Shown here piece after piece: positions 1-8,172 of a DNA stretch of 33,658 bases (its first letter is position 1; each line of letters begins with the position of its first letter). Origin of the DNA: Prolixibacteraceae bacterium (GTDB lineage Bacteria > Bacteroidota > Bacteroidia > Bacteroidales > Prolixibacteraceae); assembly GCA_016930735.1 (NCBI GenBank), contig JAFGGF010000122.1:1-33658 (forward strand), given 5' to 3'. The notes under the pieces are model-generated. The model did not search any database and was not told the origin of the DNA. It worked only from the letters and a program-made list of their open reading frames with translations. Both the position numbers and the translations under genes were made by a program.

Positions 1-873
1 ATACAAAACAAACATTTCTGGGTTGGAATAATTCTCTTTATTATCTCTGTTGGCTGGTATTATTTGATAAGGGAAATCAAATTGCCTGGCTACCTGAAAG
101 CAGTCTGGAATAATGAAATATTCGGGCGCTTTTTTAATGCAAACGACGGGCATAGGGAAAACTTACGCTTTTATATTGACGGATTAATTAACAGGAGATT
201 TTATTTCTGGTGGATTTTACTACTTTCTCCTGTAACTTTTTTTTCTGATAATAAAAACCTGAAAAAAATAACCTTTTATGCTGTTATTACAGGATTAAGT
301 TATTTACTGATAATCAGTATTTCAAAAACAAAACTGGCATGGTACGACCTCCCTCTTTATCCTGCTTTTGCAGTTCTTATTTCCGGTACTGTTTACACAA
401 TTATCTCCTTTCTTTCCAGGTGGAGATTTATTAAAAACAAATTCATTGTTGATCTTGCCTTTTTAGTGATTTTACCTTTATTATTTTTTCAACCTATATC
501 AAAAATTATTGATTTTACTTTCAATCCAAAACAGCAATCCTGGGATCAGGATTTTTATTATATCAGCTATTACCTTCGCGACCAGGTCGAAAACAACAAA
601 ATATTAAAGAACTGTTATGTCCTGCAACCTGAAGATTTAGGGCTTAGCCCCGGTATTCCGTTTCACCTGTCGCACATGATATTCTATACAAATATTTTAA
701 TCAGCAGAGGCAGCAATATCAGGTTTATTCCAAAGGAACTTTGCAAATCGGAAAGCCAGGTAATTACCAACAGCCAGCCCTGTAAAAAATATATCGATGA
801 AAACTTTGAGTCTGAAGTTGTTGAATCATACAAAAATGTTGAAGTATATAATCTTACCCGAAGAAAAAATTAG
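1..873 (+). CDS. ArnT/PMT-family membrane glycosyltransferase, C-terminal part (5' end outside window)
   Basis: The reading frame is open from base 1, so the TTG at 64 is not the true start and only about the last 290 residues are seen. The visible part has several hydrophobic segments (roughly residues 1-20, 70-85, 95-135 and 145-165 of the visible chain). It then has a soluble, probably periplasmic tail with a few cysteines. The segment around KTKLAWYDLPLYPA resembles the conserved 'K-P-W-Y-x-L-P-x-Y-P' stretch of ArnT-like 4-amino-4-deoxy-L-arabinose transferases and other PMT_2 proteins, which move sugars from undecaprenyl phosphate donors to lipids or proteins in the periplasm. The acceptor cannot be told from this fragment. 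It lies 48 bases upstream of rdgB. The family call is fairly secure; the specific substrate is unknown. Confidence 0.7.
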   Translation: MQNKHFWVGIILFIISVGWYYLIREIKLPGYLKAVWNNEIFGRFFNANDGHRENLRFYIDGLINRRFYFWWILLLSPVTFFSDNKNLKKITFYAVITGLSYLLIISISKTKLAWYDLPLYPAFAVLISGTVYTIISFLSRWRFIKNKFIVDLAFLVILPLLFFQPISKIIDFTFNPKQQSWDQDFYYISYYLRDQVENNKILKNCYVLQPEDLGLSPGIPFHLSHMIFYTNILISRGSNIRFIPKELCKSESQVITNSQPCKKYIDENFESEVVESYKNVEVYNLTRRKN

Positions 874-921
874 CTTTAAAAACAAATTGTATTTCCTTAT
901 TTTTACACAAATTTTAGTTGA

Positions 922-1500
922 ATGAAACTGGTATTTGCAACCAATAATAAACACAAGCTGGAAGAAATTCAGGCTATTCTGGGTAATGAGTTCGAACTGC
1001 TGGGACTGGAAGAAATAGCCTGTAATGAAGAAATTCCTGAAGAACAACCTACCATCGAGGGAAATGCTTCACAAAAGGCTTTTTATATCTTTAATTATTA
1101 CGGATACAACTGTTTTGCCGATGATACAGGCTTAGAAATTGAGGCTTTAAACAACGAACCCGGAGTTTATTCAGCCCGGTATGCAGGTGAAGAAAAAAAT
1201 CCGGAAGCAAACATGGATAAAGTTTTACAAAAACTTTCTGAAATAAATAACCGAAAAGCCCGTTTTAGAACTGTTATTTCGCTTGTTTTAAATGGTTCCG
1301 AAATCCAGTTCGAAGGAATTGTAACCGGTGAAATTCTCAGGGAAAAAAGAGGGAAAAAAGGTTTTGGCTACGACCCTGTTTTCCTTCCTGAAGGATTTAA
1401 TGAGTCGTTTGCAGAAATGGATTTATCCGTAAAAAACACTATCAGCCACCGAGGAAGAGCTATGGAAAAACTGGTAAAATACCTGAAAACACTTGACTAA
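922..1500 (+). CDS. rdgB: XTP/dITP pyrophosphatase (RdgB/HAM1 family)
   Basis: This 192-residue cytosolic enzyme hydrolyses non-canonical purine nucleoside triphosphates (dITP, XTP, ITP) to monophosphates and so keeps them out of DNA and RNA. The length is normal for the family. Visible signatures are the N-terminal nucleotide-binding MKLVFATNNKHKLEEI, the central FADDTGLEIEALNNEPGVYSAR with its catalytic aspartates, FGYDPVF, and the C-terminal SHRGRAMEKL. The ATG at 922 places the conserved start motif at residue 1, so the start is secure. The stop at 1498-1500 is followed after one base by the ATG of porZ, which suggests cotranscription. Nothing unusual is seen. Confidence 0.96.
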   Translation: MKLVFATNNKHKLEEIQAILGNEFELLGLEEIACNEEIPEEQPTIEGNASQKAFYIFNYYGYNCFADDTGLEIEALNNEPGVYSARYAGEEKNPEANMDKVLQKLSEINNRKARFRTVISLVLNGSEIQFEGIVTGEILREKRGKKGFGYDPVFLPEGFNESFAEMDLSVKNTISHRGRAMEKLVKYLKTLD

Positions 1501-1501
1501 A

Positions 1502-3805
1502 ATGAAAAAACACATTTTTACATTTTTACTCTTTTTAAGTATAATATCCGTTTCATCTGCTCAAAAAATCGGAGAATGGAAAGAGTTTCTTTCGTTTTCG
1601 TATGCCCTTGATGTTGCCGATGGCGGAGAAAAAATTTACTGCGCTGCCCAGGGTGGATTGTTTTATTATAACATCATTGACAACAGTATCCAAAAAATCA
1701 ACAGGTTGACCGGGTTAAACGATTTTAACATCACTTCGATTGAATACAGCCCGGAAAACCAGCTTTTAATGGTTGCCTATAAAAACAGCAACATCGATCT
1801 GATTTATGACAATAACATTATAAACCTTTCCGATATAAAACGCAAATCGATTATGGGAGACAAATCGATTAACAATATCTTTTTCAGAGGTTCGGAAGCA
1901 TATATTTCCTGTGGATTTGGAATCGTTGTAATAAACCTTGAAAAACAGGAAGTTAAAGATACATACCTAATAGGAAACGAGGGTTCCCAGATCGCAGTTT
2001 ATGATGTTGACATTAGCGGAAATACTATTTATGCAGCAACCGAAGAAGGGATTTATTTTGCCGATATTAACAGCCCTAATCTTCTTGATTACAGAAACTG
2101 GTCGCGAATTTCCTCAATTCCGCATTTTAATGAAAAGTATACTGAAATAGAATCATTTAACGGAAATATCATTGCCGTTTGGAATGGTAGTGAAATGTAT
2201 TTAAAAAATGGAGAGAGCTGGGATCGGTATCTTTCATATATTAATACTGTAAGAAATCTGAGCGGGACAGAAAACTACCTGACTGTTACCGGAAATAAAA
2301 TCGTTTATATTATCGACCAGAACCATCAGCAATTTGCCAGGATTCAGTCCTATCCGGGTATTGAAGCAATTCAAACCAATATCGGGACTTTAAGTGCAGT
2401 TTATAATGAAAATACCGGACTATGGATTGCCGATTACAATTTTGGCCTGGTAAAAGCTTCAGGTGAGCCCTTTGAATCGATTTACCCTGAAGGGCCTATC
2501 GATAATAAGGTCTTTTGTTTGTATGCCAATGATAATGACTTATGGGTAGCTTCCGGCGGATACAATGCTTCGTGGGATAATAACTGGACTCCTCCGCAAT
2601 TCCAGCTTTTCAGGGAAGATAGCTGGAGCTATTTTACCAGAAATGAAATACCTGAAATGGGGGGACTTTCAGATGTGGTTTGTATGATTGCAAACCCGGC
2701 GGATAAAAACCACCTTTTTGTTGGAGCCTGGGGTGGTGGTTTACTCGAATTTCAAAACGGGGAATTACTGAACAGGTATACAGAAAATAACAGCTCTTTG
2801 CAGACTGCCATAATCAACCAGCCTTATGTGAGAATTGGTGGGCTTGACTTTGATTCGAAAGGAAATTTATGGGTTACAAATGCAGATGTCCCCGATGTTT
2901 TAAGCGTACTTTATGCCAATGGCGAATGGGAAGCCTTCAGCCTTCCAAACATTTCACAAATAAAAACCGGGAAGGTTTTAGTAACACAAAACGATGACAA
3001 ATGGGTGGTTGCACCACGGGGACACAACATTTGTGTAGTAAACAATGACGGATCCCAAAAAGAATATCTGCAGGTCAAATCATATTTTAACAATGGAGAA
3101 ACAGAACTGATAACCGATATGAACGACATTTTCTCTATTGCTGAAGATCAGGATGGGGCAATCTGGATCGGAACTTCAAAAGGTGTTGCTGTGTATTTTA
3201 ATCCTGAACGTATCTGGGAATCAGAATTTCTTTATGCTACACAACCCAGCCTTGATTTAAACGACGGACTTTATCATCCGCTCCTTCAGACTGAAACGGT
3301 TACTGCAATCGCTGTTGACGGGGCAAACCGGAAATGGATGGGGACTGCCAATTCGGGCATTTACCTGATATCAGCAAACGGGGAAGAAGAAATCCATCAT
3401 TTTACAGAAGATAACAGCCCTCTGTTATCCAATAATATTACCAGCATAGCAATTAATCAGATTTCGGGTGAAGTTTTTATTGGAACCCAGGATGGCATTG
3501 TCTCATATATGGGTGATGCAATTGAAGGGCATGATACTTTTGAAAATGTGCTGGTTTATCCGAATCCAGTCAGGGAAACATATGATGGGCCAGTTGTAAT
3601 CACCGGGCTTATGGAAGAATCGGATATTAAAATCACAGATATTTCCGGGAACCTTGTCTACAATACTACATCGCTGGGGGGGCAGGCAACATGGGATGGT
3701 AAAAACCTGAATGGCAACCGGGTTAAAACAGGTGTTTACCTGATTTTCCTATCTGATAAAAACGGAGAAAAAACGCACATTTCAAAATTACTTTTTATAA
3801 ATTGA
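1502..3805 (+). CDS. porZ: T9SS component PorZ (beta-propeller, LPS-presenting protein of the attachment complex)
   Basis: The start is ATG 1502, which gives a clean signal peptide (MKKHIFTFLLFL...SSAQ); an upstream TTG at 1493 overlaps rdgB and is less likely. The product is about 767 residues, close to P. gingivalis PorZ. The N-terminal domain begins KIGEWKEFLSF and is followed by repeated propeller blades with 'G-x-x-x-W-I/V-G-T' and 'LWVAS/LWVTN' motifs of the two-component-regulator-propeller type. It ends in a type-A-like C-terminal domain (YPNPV...GVYLIF...KLLFIN). In P. gingivalis, PorZ sits at the cell surface with PorU, PorV and PorQ and presents anionic lipopolysaccharide to the sortase. 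Adjacency to recO fits the arrangement I recall for porZ in other Bacteroidetes. Its presence agrees with two T9SS cargo proteins elsewhere in the window. The alternative is a generic propeller protein with a sorting domain. Confidence 0.82.
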   Translation: MKKHIFTFLLFLSIISVSSAQKIGEWKEFLSFSYALDVADGGEKIYCAAQGGLFYYNIIDNSIQKINRLTGLNDFNITSIEYSPENQLLMVAYKNSNIDLIYDNNIINLSDIKRKSIMGDKSINNIFFRGSEAYISCGFGIVVINLEKQEVKDTYLIGNEGSQIAVYDVDISGNTIYAATEEGIYFADINSPNLLDYRNWSRISSIPHFNEKYTEIESFNGNIIAVWNGSEMYLKNGESWDRYLSYINTVRNLSGTENYLTVTGNKIVYIIDQNHQQFARIQSYPGIEAIQTNIGTLSAVYNENTGLWIADYNFGLVKASGEPFESIYPEGPIDNKVFCLYANDNDLWVASGGYNASWDNNWTPPQFQLFREDSWSYFTRNEIPEMGGLSDVVCMIANPADKNHLFVGAWGGGLLEFQNGELLNRYTENNSSLQTAIINQPYVRIGGLDFDSKGNLWVTNADVPDVLSVLYANGEWEAFSLPNISQIKTGKVLVTQNDDKWVVAPRGHNICVVNNDGSQKEYLQVKSYFNNGETELITDMNDIFSIAEDQDGAIWIGTSKGVAVYFNPERIWESEFLYATQPSLDLNDGLYHPLLQTETVTAIAVDGANRKWMGTANSGIYLISANGEEEIHHFTEDNSPLLSNNITSIAINQISGEVFIGTQDGIVSYMGDAIEGHDTFENVLVYPNPVRETYDGPVVITGLMEESDIKITDISGNLVYNTTSLGGQATWDGKNLNGNRVKTGVYLIFLSDKNGEKTHISKLLFIN

Positions 3806-3829
3806 CCCTTATTTAATAGGGGAAATTAC

Positions 3830-4558
3830 ATGCTTTCACAAACAAAAGGAATTTTTCTGCATGGTGTAAAATATGGCGAGAGCAGCCTGATTGCTACCAT
3901 TTATACCGAAAAATTCGGAAGGCAATCGTATATTATTAATTCTGTAAAAGGGAAAAAAGCAGGTAATAAAAGTTCAGCCCTTCAGCCTCTTTTCCTGCTC
4001 GATATGATTGTTTATCAAAAAGAGAACAGGGAGGTTCAGCGAATGAAAGAGTTTAAAACATACGAAACTTTCCGTTCGATCCCTTTTGATATAAAAAAAT
4101 CGACCCAGGCTATTTTTATTGCTGAAGTATTGTATAAACTGCTGCAGGAAGAAGAAAGCAATCCCGTCCTGTTCAGTTTTTTTGAAAACGCCATAAAATA
4201 CCTCGACCTTACAGGAGAATCCATCGGTAATTTTCATTTGTTTTTTCTTGCCCGGCTAACCGAATTTGTTGGCATCAGGCCACAATTTAATTCATCGGTG
4301 AACAATTCCTTTTTCGATTTGAAAAAGGGTGAAACATCTTTATCAGAACCGGCTCATCCCTTTTTTATGGATAAAAATGAAACCAGCCTGTTTTTTAATC
4401 TTGTTGAAATGAAAACAGAAAAATTGCAGGAATTTAAAATTAACAGGGAATACCGGAACCGGTTGTTAATAAAAATTATTGATTATTACCGGCAGCACTT
4501 CGACACATTGCGGGAAATTAAATCGCTGGCTGTTTTAAACGAAATATTCAGTCTGTAA
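3830..4558 (+). CDS. recO: DNA repair protein RecO, cysteine-free form
   Basis: This 242-residue protein has the RecO layout. An N-terminal OB fold (residues 1-80: KGIFLHGVKYGESSLIATIY, then YIINSVKG and the acceptor strand LFLLDMIVY) is followed by a helical domain containing FLARLTEFVGIRPQF. RecO loads RecA at gaps together with RecR and anneals SSB-coated single strands. Many RecO proteins carry a four-cysteine zinc site between the helices. This protein contains no cysteine at all, so that site is absent; loss of the site is, from memory, common in Bacteroidetes. The gene starts 24 bases after porZ. Its last 11 bases overlap the convergent Memo-AMMECR1 gene. Confidence 0.93.
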   Translation: MLSQTKGIFLHGVKYGESSLIATIYTEKFGRQSYIINSVKGKKAGNKSSALQPLFLLDMIVYQKENREVQRMKEFKTYETFRSIPFDIKKSTQAIFIAEVLYKLLQEEESNPVLFSFFENAIKYLDLTGESIGNFHLFFLARLTEFVGIRPQFNSSVNNSFFDLKKGETSLSEPAHPFFMDKNETSLFFNLVEMKTEKLQEFKINREYRNRLLIKIIDYYRQHFDTLREIKSLAVLNEIFSL

Positions 4559-5981
4559 TTTGTTTATTGCTGAAAACTTCAGCTTCATAAACAAATAAAT
4601 CGGCATCTTTCCATCCATCCCACCCCAATCCTGCTTTATCGCGTGAGCAATGCCCCAGAAAATGCTCAAGGTCCCAACCTGTTTTTGTTGCAACCTGTGG
4701 CAGGAAAGTACCTGAAATAAAATCCTTTTTTAAATAAATTCCATGCCTCCCCAATTCAATTTCATCAATTGAACTTATCTTTTTTAAAGGTGAAAGAACC
4801 GAAATTTCTATGGTCATATTTTTAACCATTTCCTCACCTGCCTTTTCAAACCGCCTGTCGTTCGATGAAGAAACAGCCAAACGTTTAATTACCTTAAACA
4901 AAGGTTTATCACTTTCAAACTGGCCGATGCAACCCCGCAATTCCTTACCGTTATAAAGGCTCACAAATGCCCCAAGATTTAATTGTAGAGTACCTTCAAG
5001 GTCAAGCCCTTTTTCGTTATATTTTTCAAGCCCGTAAGAATCAAAAAGCGACCTGCGTGCTATTTCAAGCAATGCCTGTTTTTCTTTTTCAGAAACATTG
5101 AAAATATCATCCCGGATCTGATAAACAGCAATTGCGTGATAGCCTACAACCCTGTCTTTGCCTCCGTAAACCGGATTATCTCCTGAATTTAAATATTGAA
5201 TTCTTTCGTATCTGTATTTTTTGTTTACAGTAAGATTCATTAATGTCAGCACGGAAGTCCAGCCACACATCGAAGTTGCCAGGCCGGGAATCCGGCGTTC
5301 CCTGTTCGATTCTATTGTGTCAAGCAATTTTTCCGGATTTCCTGAAACAAGGGCTTCTGCAGTAATGTCATCAACTTCATTTGCATCTTTGTATTCAGGG
5401 TAATGCGAAAAATCGGTGCTGATAACAAACAGATTTTTAGAATTATACCAGGGTTCCAAAGCTTTTGCTATTAATTTGACCTCAGCCTTTGACTGTGTTC
5501 CAAGAATTATCGGGACCAAAAGAAACTCATTGCCAAGTTTATGCTGAAGGAATGGCAACTGGACTTCAAGGCTGTGTTCAAAATAATGAGGATCAGTCCG
5601 GTCTGAAAAAATACGGGAGGTTTCACTTAGTTCCTTTGTCAACTCAAGGTCAACCCTGATTGTTCCTAATGGAGTTTTATAATTCCCTTTGGTAAAAACC
5701 GAAGCACCACTAAAATGCATTTGGTGGCTTGATGCAAGAACAAATACTCTTTCATATTCTGCTCCATCCGGGATTTGGTTAAAAGCTGAAGCAGCAACCT
5801 GCCCACTGAAGACATAGCCGGCATGAGGTGAAATTAAGGCTTGTGGTTTATCTGAAGTTTTTGGCTTTTCTGCTTCCAGAAACAACTGGCTCAACTCATT
5901 TTTGAGCTCTTTTTTGGTTCCCGGATAAAATCTGCCTGCAAATTCGGGTTCCCTATCTTGTGATGTAAGCCATCGGGTCAT
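4548..5981 (-). CDS. Memo-AMMECR1 fusion (AmmeMemoRadiSam system proteins B and A in one chain)
   Basis: The 477-residue chain joins two conserved domains. Residues about 10-285 are a Memo domain with the putative metal-site residues H53 (SPHAGY), H86 (SSHQMHF), H193 (STDFSHY) and C239 (TSMCGW), matching the His-His-His-Cys set of human MEMO1. Residues about 300-470 are an AMMECR1 domain with LRGCIG (348-353), SVLSPL and GTFLPQVATKTGWDLEHFL. In bacteria and archaea these two domains usually travel with a radical SAM enzyme (AmmeMemoRadiSam); the biochemical role is unsettled. No radical SAM gene is in this window. The start overlaps the upstream lipoprotein gene by 29 bases, suggesting coupled translation. 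The fold assignment is secure, the function is not. Confidence 0.92.
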   Translation of the reverse strand: MTRWLTSQDREPEFAGRFYPGTKKELKNELSQLFLEAEKPKTSDKPQALISPHAGYVFSGQVAASAFNQIPDGAEYERVFVLASSHQMHFSGASVFTKGNYKTPLGTIRVDLELTKELSETSRIFSDRTDPHYFEHSLEVQLPFLQHKLGNEFLLVPIILGTQSKAEVKLIAKALEPWYNSKNLFVISTDFSHYPEYKDANEVDDITAEALVSGNPEKLLDTIESNRERRIPGLATSMCGWTSVLTLMNLTVNKKYRYERIQYLNSGDNPVYGGKDRVVGYHAIAVYQIRDDIFNVSEKEKQALLEIARRSLFDSYGLEKYNEKGLDLEGTLQLNLGAFVSLYNGKELRGCIGQFESDKPLFKVIKRLAVSSSNDRRFEKAGEEMVKNMTIEISVLSPLKKISSIDEIELGRHGIYLKKDFISGTFLPQVATKTGWDLEHFLGHCSRDKAGLGWDGWKDADLFVYEAEVFSNKQITD

Positions 5982-6597
5982 TCTCTAAACTCAGTTTATA
6001 ATAAAGCCAGGCATCGGCATACAAAGGATTGTCGCCCCTGTAACCCTGTAAATACTGGCGAGCTTCCACTTCATTGTTGTACCGTTGTACGATAACTCTG
6101 TTAAAACCGTTATCGAAAAACTGTACATATGTATTCCCGTACCCGATATTTTTTAAATGCTCGGCAAACATATCTGCATAAAGTTTATTCTGAAAACTCC
6201 CGCTGACAATATGGTAAAACGTTGGCCTTGAACGGCTGTGAACCAGATTATCCACAATTTCCTCAACATAAGCATCAATAGCATCCGGTTCGGTTTTTTC
6301 ACCTTCATCTGCTTTTTCTTGTACCTCCGAAACTATGTTTTCGGGTTCGGTTTGTTCCACCGGAATTATATCATCTTTTGTAATTTCATCGGGAAACAGC
6401 TGAACATAATGCACCTGGCCTTTACTTTCAGTCCTTAATGAAGAAGGCAGGTCTTCGGCATTGATAATTTTTTTTGGTATTTTAAACATATTGGCCGTAC
6501 TTGAAGACTTTCTGGATGTTGAACAGGTTGAAAGCCCCAAAACGATCAATAACAATACAGTTAATTTTAAAAATTGGTTTACTGTTATAAATTTCAT
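5953..6597 (-). CDS. SPOR-domain lipoprotein
   Basis: The 214-residue product starts with a lipoprotein signal peptide whose lipobox is LSTC (cleavage before the cysteine at about residue 25). An acidic, low-complexity linker rich in E, D and Q follows (about 60-130). The C-terminal SPOR domain (about 132-205) begins FYHIVSGSFQNK and ends near LYYKL. SPOR domains bind denuded glycan strands of septal peptidoglycan, so a role at the division site or in envelope maintenance is likely. It sits two bases after the Vsr-like gene and overlaps the Memo-AMMECR1 gene, so the three minus-strand genes look like one transcription unit. No other domain is visible. Confidence 0.85.
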   Translation of the reverse strand: MKFITVNQFLKLTVLLLIVLGLSTCSTSRKSSSTANMFKIPKKIINAEDLPSSLRTESKGQVHYVQLFPDEITKDDIIPVEQTEPENIVSEVQEKADEGEKTEPDAIDAYVEEIVDNLVHSRSRPTFYHIVSGSFQNKLYADMFAEHLKNIGYGNTYVQFFDNGFNRVIVQRYNNEVEARQYLQGYRGDNPLYADAWLYYKLSLENDPMAYITR

Positions 6598-6599
6598 AG

Positions 6600-7052
6600 T
6601 CAGTTGTTGTTATTATTTTCAATTTCCTGCATGACCTTCAGGTAACACATTGCAGGATTTTGGTCAATTTCATGTTGCCAGAACCGGATAACCTTATATC
6701 CTAAATATTGAAGCTTTTCATTCGCTTCACTGTCGCGCACAATATTTTTTTCAATTTTAGGTACCCAGTATTCTTTATTTGATTTAATTTTCCCCTTTTT
6801 ATTTTTCCAGTTATGCCCATGCCAGAATTCGCCATCTATAAAAATTGCAATCCTGTATTTCCGGATAACCAAATCGGGCGAACCGGGCAGTTTTTTTACA
6901 TTCTTCCGATACCTGATCCCTGCATTCCACAATAATTTTCTTAAAGCTATTTCAGGACCAGTGTCCCTACTCCGGATTTTTTTCATCAAACCGGAACGCT
7001 CCCTGCTTGTTTCAAATCCGTACTTCGATTTCATCAGACCAGATATCTTCAT
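6600..7052 (-). CDS. Vsr-like very-short-patch-repair family endonuclease, variant active site
   Basis: The 150-residue protein has the Vsr/PD-(D/E)XK-like fold signatures: RSRDTGPEIALRKLLW (residues 27-42), PGSPDLVI (56-63, with D60), IDGEFWHGH (72-80) and LGYKVIRFWQHEI (117-129). Vsr nicks next to T:G mismatches that arise from deamination at 5-methylcytosine sites. Compared with E. coli Vsr from memory, the catalytic aspartate (D60) and one histidine (H78) are kept. The position of H64 is an aspartate (D73), and zinc ligands C66, C73 and C117 correspond to E75, W82 and H127. It therefore belongs to the zinc-less 'IDGEFWHG' branch. No cytosine methylase is nearby, which is unusual. Start could be ATG 7052 or 7034; both leave the domain intact. 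Confidence 0.85.
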   Translation of the reverse strand: MKISGLMKSKYGFETSRERSGLMKKIRSRDTGPEIALRKLLWNAGIRYRKNVKKLPGSPDLVIRKYRIAIFIDGEFWHGHNWKNKKGKIKSNKEYWVPKIEKNIVRDSEANEKLQYLGYKVIRFWQHEIDQNPAMCYLKVMQEIENNNNN

Positions 7053-7205
7053 TTAAAAGTACTTAAAACACTATAAGATATCGGGGGATAAAACTCCTTT
7101 AAGGCTTTACTTATCAACGATCGAATGTTAAAACAACAAAAATCTCGGGATTGCGACTTTAAGTGGCTGAAAATGAAAATACTGGCACTTGAGAGATATA
7201 ATATT

Positions 7206-7235
7206 AACCATAATATGTTAAAAACAATTATGGTT
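7206..7235. repeat. Perfect 9-base inverted repeat, possible operator
   Basis: AACCATAAT at 7206-7214 and ATTATGGTT at 7227-7235 are exact reverse complements, separated by 12 bases. The element lies in the divergent spacer, about 155 bases from the Vsr start and 134 from the HAD start. There is no following T-run, so an operator or simple cruciform-type element is more likely than a terminator. Confidence 0.4.
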
Positions 7236-7269
7236 TGTTCTTTACAGGTTAAAAACAATAGATGGTTTT
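7217..7269. repeat. Imperfect direct repeat pair (about 20 bases, 31-base period)
   Basis: GTTAAAAACAAT followed by a TGGTTT-containing stretch occurs at 7217-7236 and again at 7248-7269. The first 12 bases are identical, and the copies differ mainly by insertion of two bases before the TGGTTT part. The spacing is close to three helical turns, which would suit repeated protein sites, but chance duplication in AT-rich DNA cannot be excluded. Confidence 0.35.
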
Positions 7270-7272
7270 AGA

Positions 7273-7287
7273 ATTGAATAATTCAAT
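7273..7287. promoter_or_regulatory. 15-base perfect palindrome, candidate operator
   Basis: ATTGAATAATTCAAT is a perfect 7-1-7 palindrome, 81 bases before the HAD start. It is AT-rich, so the statistical weight is modest. Its position upstream of a sugar-phosphate gene would fit a repressor site, but no regulator gene is in the window. Confidence 0.35.
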
Positions 7288-7368
7288 CGTGATAAACAAA
7301 CAAACCGACTTATATTAAAAGGTTTAATCCCAAAAATAAGGGTATCTTTACATCGCACTAAAAAATTT

Positions 7369-8172
7369 ATGAAAAAAAAAGTATTGTTCGATGCTGTAAT
7401 ATTTGATCTCGACGGAGTTATTACAAAAACAGCTGTTGTTCACGCGCGGGCCTGGAAAAAAATGTTTGATGATTACCTGCATAAACGAGAAGCTGAACAC
7501 GGTGAAAAGTTTGTGGAATTTACTCATGCGGGAGATTATCTTCCATATATTGATGGCAGGCCCCGGTATAAAGGTGTGGAATCATTTCTTAAGTCAAAGG
7601 ATATAAATATTCCATTCGGAGAACCTTCAGATACTCCTGATTCTGAAACCTGTTGCGGGTTGGGAAATCAAAAAAATATTGCTTTTAACGAAGTACTGGA
7701 TACCGAAGGCGTGGAAGTTTACCCTTCGACAGTTTCATTAATTCACGAACTGAAAAATGCCGGAATTAAGCTGGGAGTTGCATCTTCAAGTAAAAACTGT
7801 AAACAGGTGCTTGAAAAAGTCAACTTACTGAATTTATTTGATACCCGAATTGATGGAGTAGTATCTGCCGAAAAAGGATTAAACGGAAAACCTGAACCTG
7901 ATATTTTCACGACAGCCTGCGACCAACTTGGAGTAAAATATGCCAATGCAATTGTTGTTGAAGATGCAGTTTCAGGAGTGCAGGCGGGCAAAAAAGGTAA
8001 TTTCGGGCTTACCATTGGAATTGCACGTGAAAACAATAAAAAAGAATTGACTGATGCCGGTGCCGACATTGTTGTTGAAGACCTGGAAGACATAATGGGG
8101 CTTGGCGGACTTAACAGTTTATTTAACCAGTTTTCTGCTAAACAGCCAATCAGAAGTGCTAAGTGTGAGTAA
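7369..8172 (+). CDS. HAD-superfamily beta-phosphoglucomutase-like hydrolase
   Basis: The 267-residue cytosolic protein has all HAD motifs: DLDGV (D13 nucleophile, D15 acid), VASSSKN (motif II), the lysine in GKPEPDIF (motif III) and VVEDAVSGVQAGKKG (motif IV). The cap segment with YIDGRPRYKGVESFL and a DTPDSETCCGLGNQKN stretch is typical of the longer beta-phosphoglucomutase relatives that are often encoded beside or fused to GH65 disaccharide phosphorylases. Those enzymes interconvert beta-glucose 1- and 6-phosphate. No GH65 gene lies in this window, so the substrate is open. The last 54 bases overlap the convergent pectate-lyase-like gene, and the final 15-20 residues look like a poorly conserved tail. 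Confidence 0.85.
   Translation: MKKKVLFDAVIFDLDGVITKTAVVHARAWKKMFDDYLHKREAEHGEKFVEFTHAGDYLPYIDGRPRYKGVESFLKSKDINIPFGEPSDTPDSETCCGLGNQKNIAFNEVLDTEGVEVYPSTVSLIHELKNAGIKLGVASSSKNCKQVLEKVNLLNLFDTRIDGVVSAEKGLNGKPEPDIFTTACDQLGVKYANAIVVEDAVSGVQAGKKGNFGLTIGIARENNKKELTDAGADIVVEDLEDIMGLGGLNSLFNQFSAKQPIRSAKCE

Larger units (their letters stand above)
7053..7368. other. 316-base gene-free spacer between divergent genes
   Basis: This spacer separates the minus-strand Vsr/SPOR/Memo unit from the plus-strand HAD gene, so it should hold both promoters. It is AT-rich. It carries one inverted repeat, one pair of direct repeats and one perfect palindrome, listed separately. A TATCTTTA at 7343-7350 differs by one base from the Bacteroidetes -7 consensus TAnnTTTG and lies 19 bases before the HAD start; this is a weak promoter candidate. 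A 69-codon minus-strand frame here has no recognisable domain and no convincing ribosome site, so I do not call it a gene. Confidence 0.5.

Noticed and set aside
7049-7258. 69-codon minus-strand frame upstream of the Vsr-like gene
   Set aside because: No domain, no clear ribosome site, low-complexity hydrophobic translation, and it covers the repeat-rich spacer.
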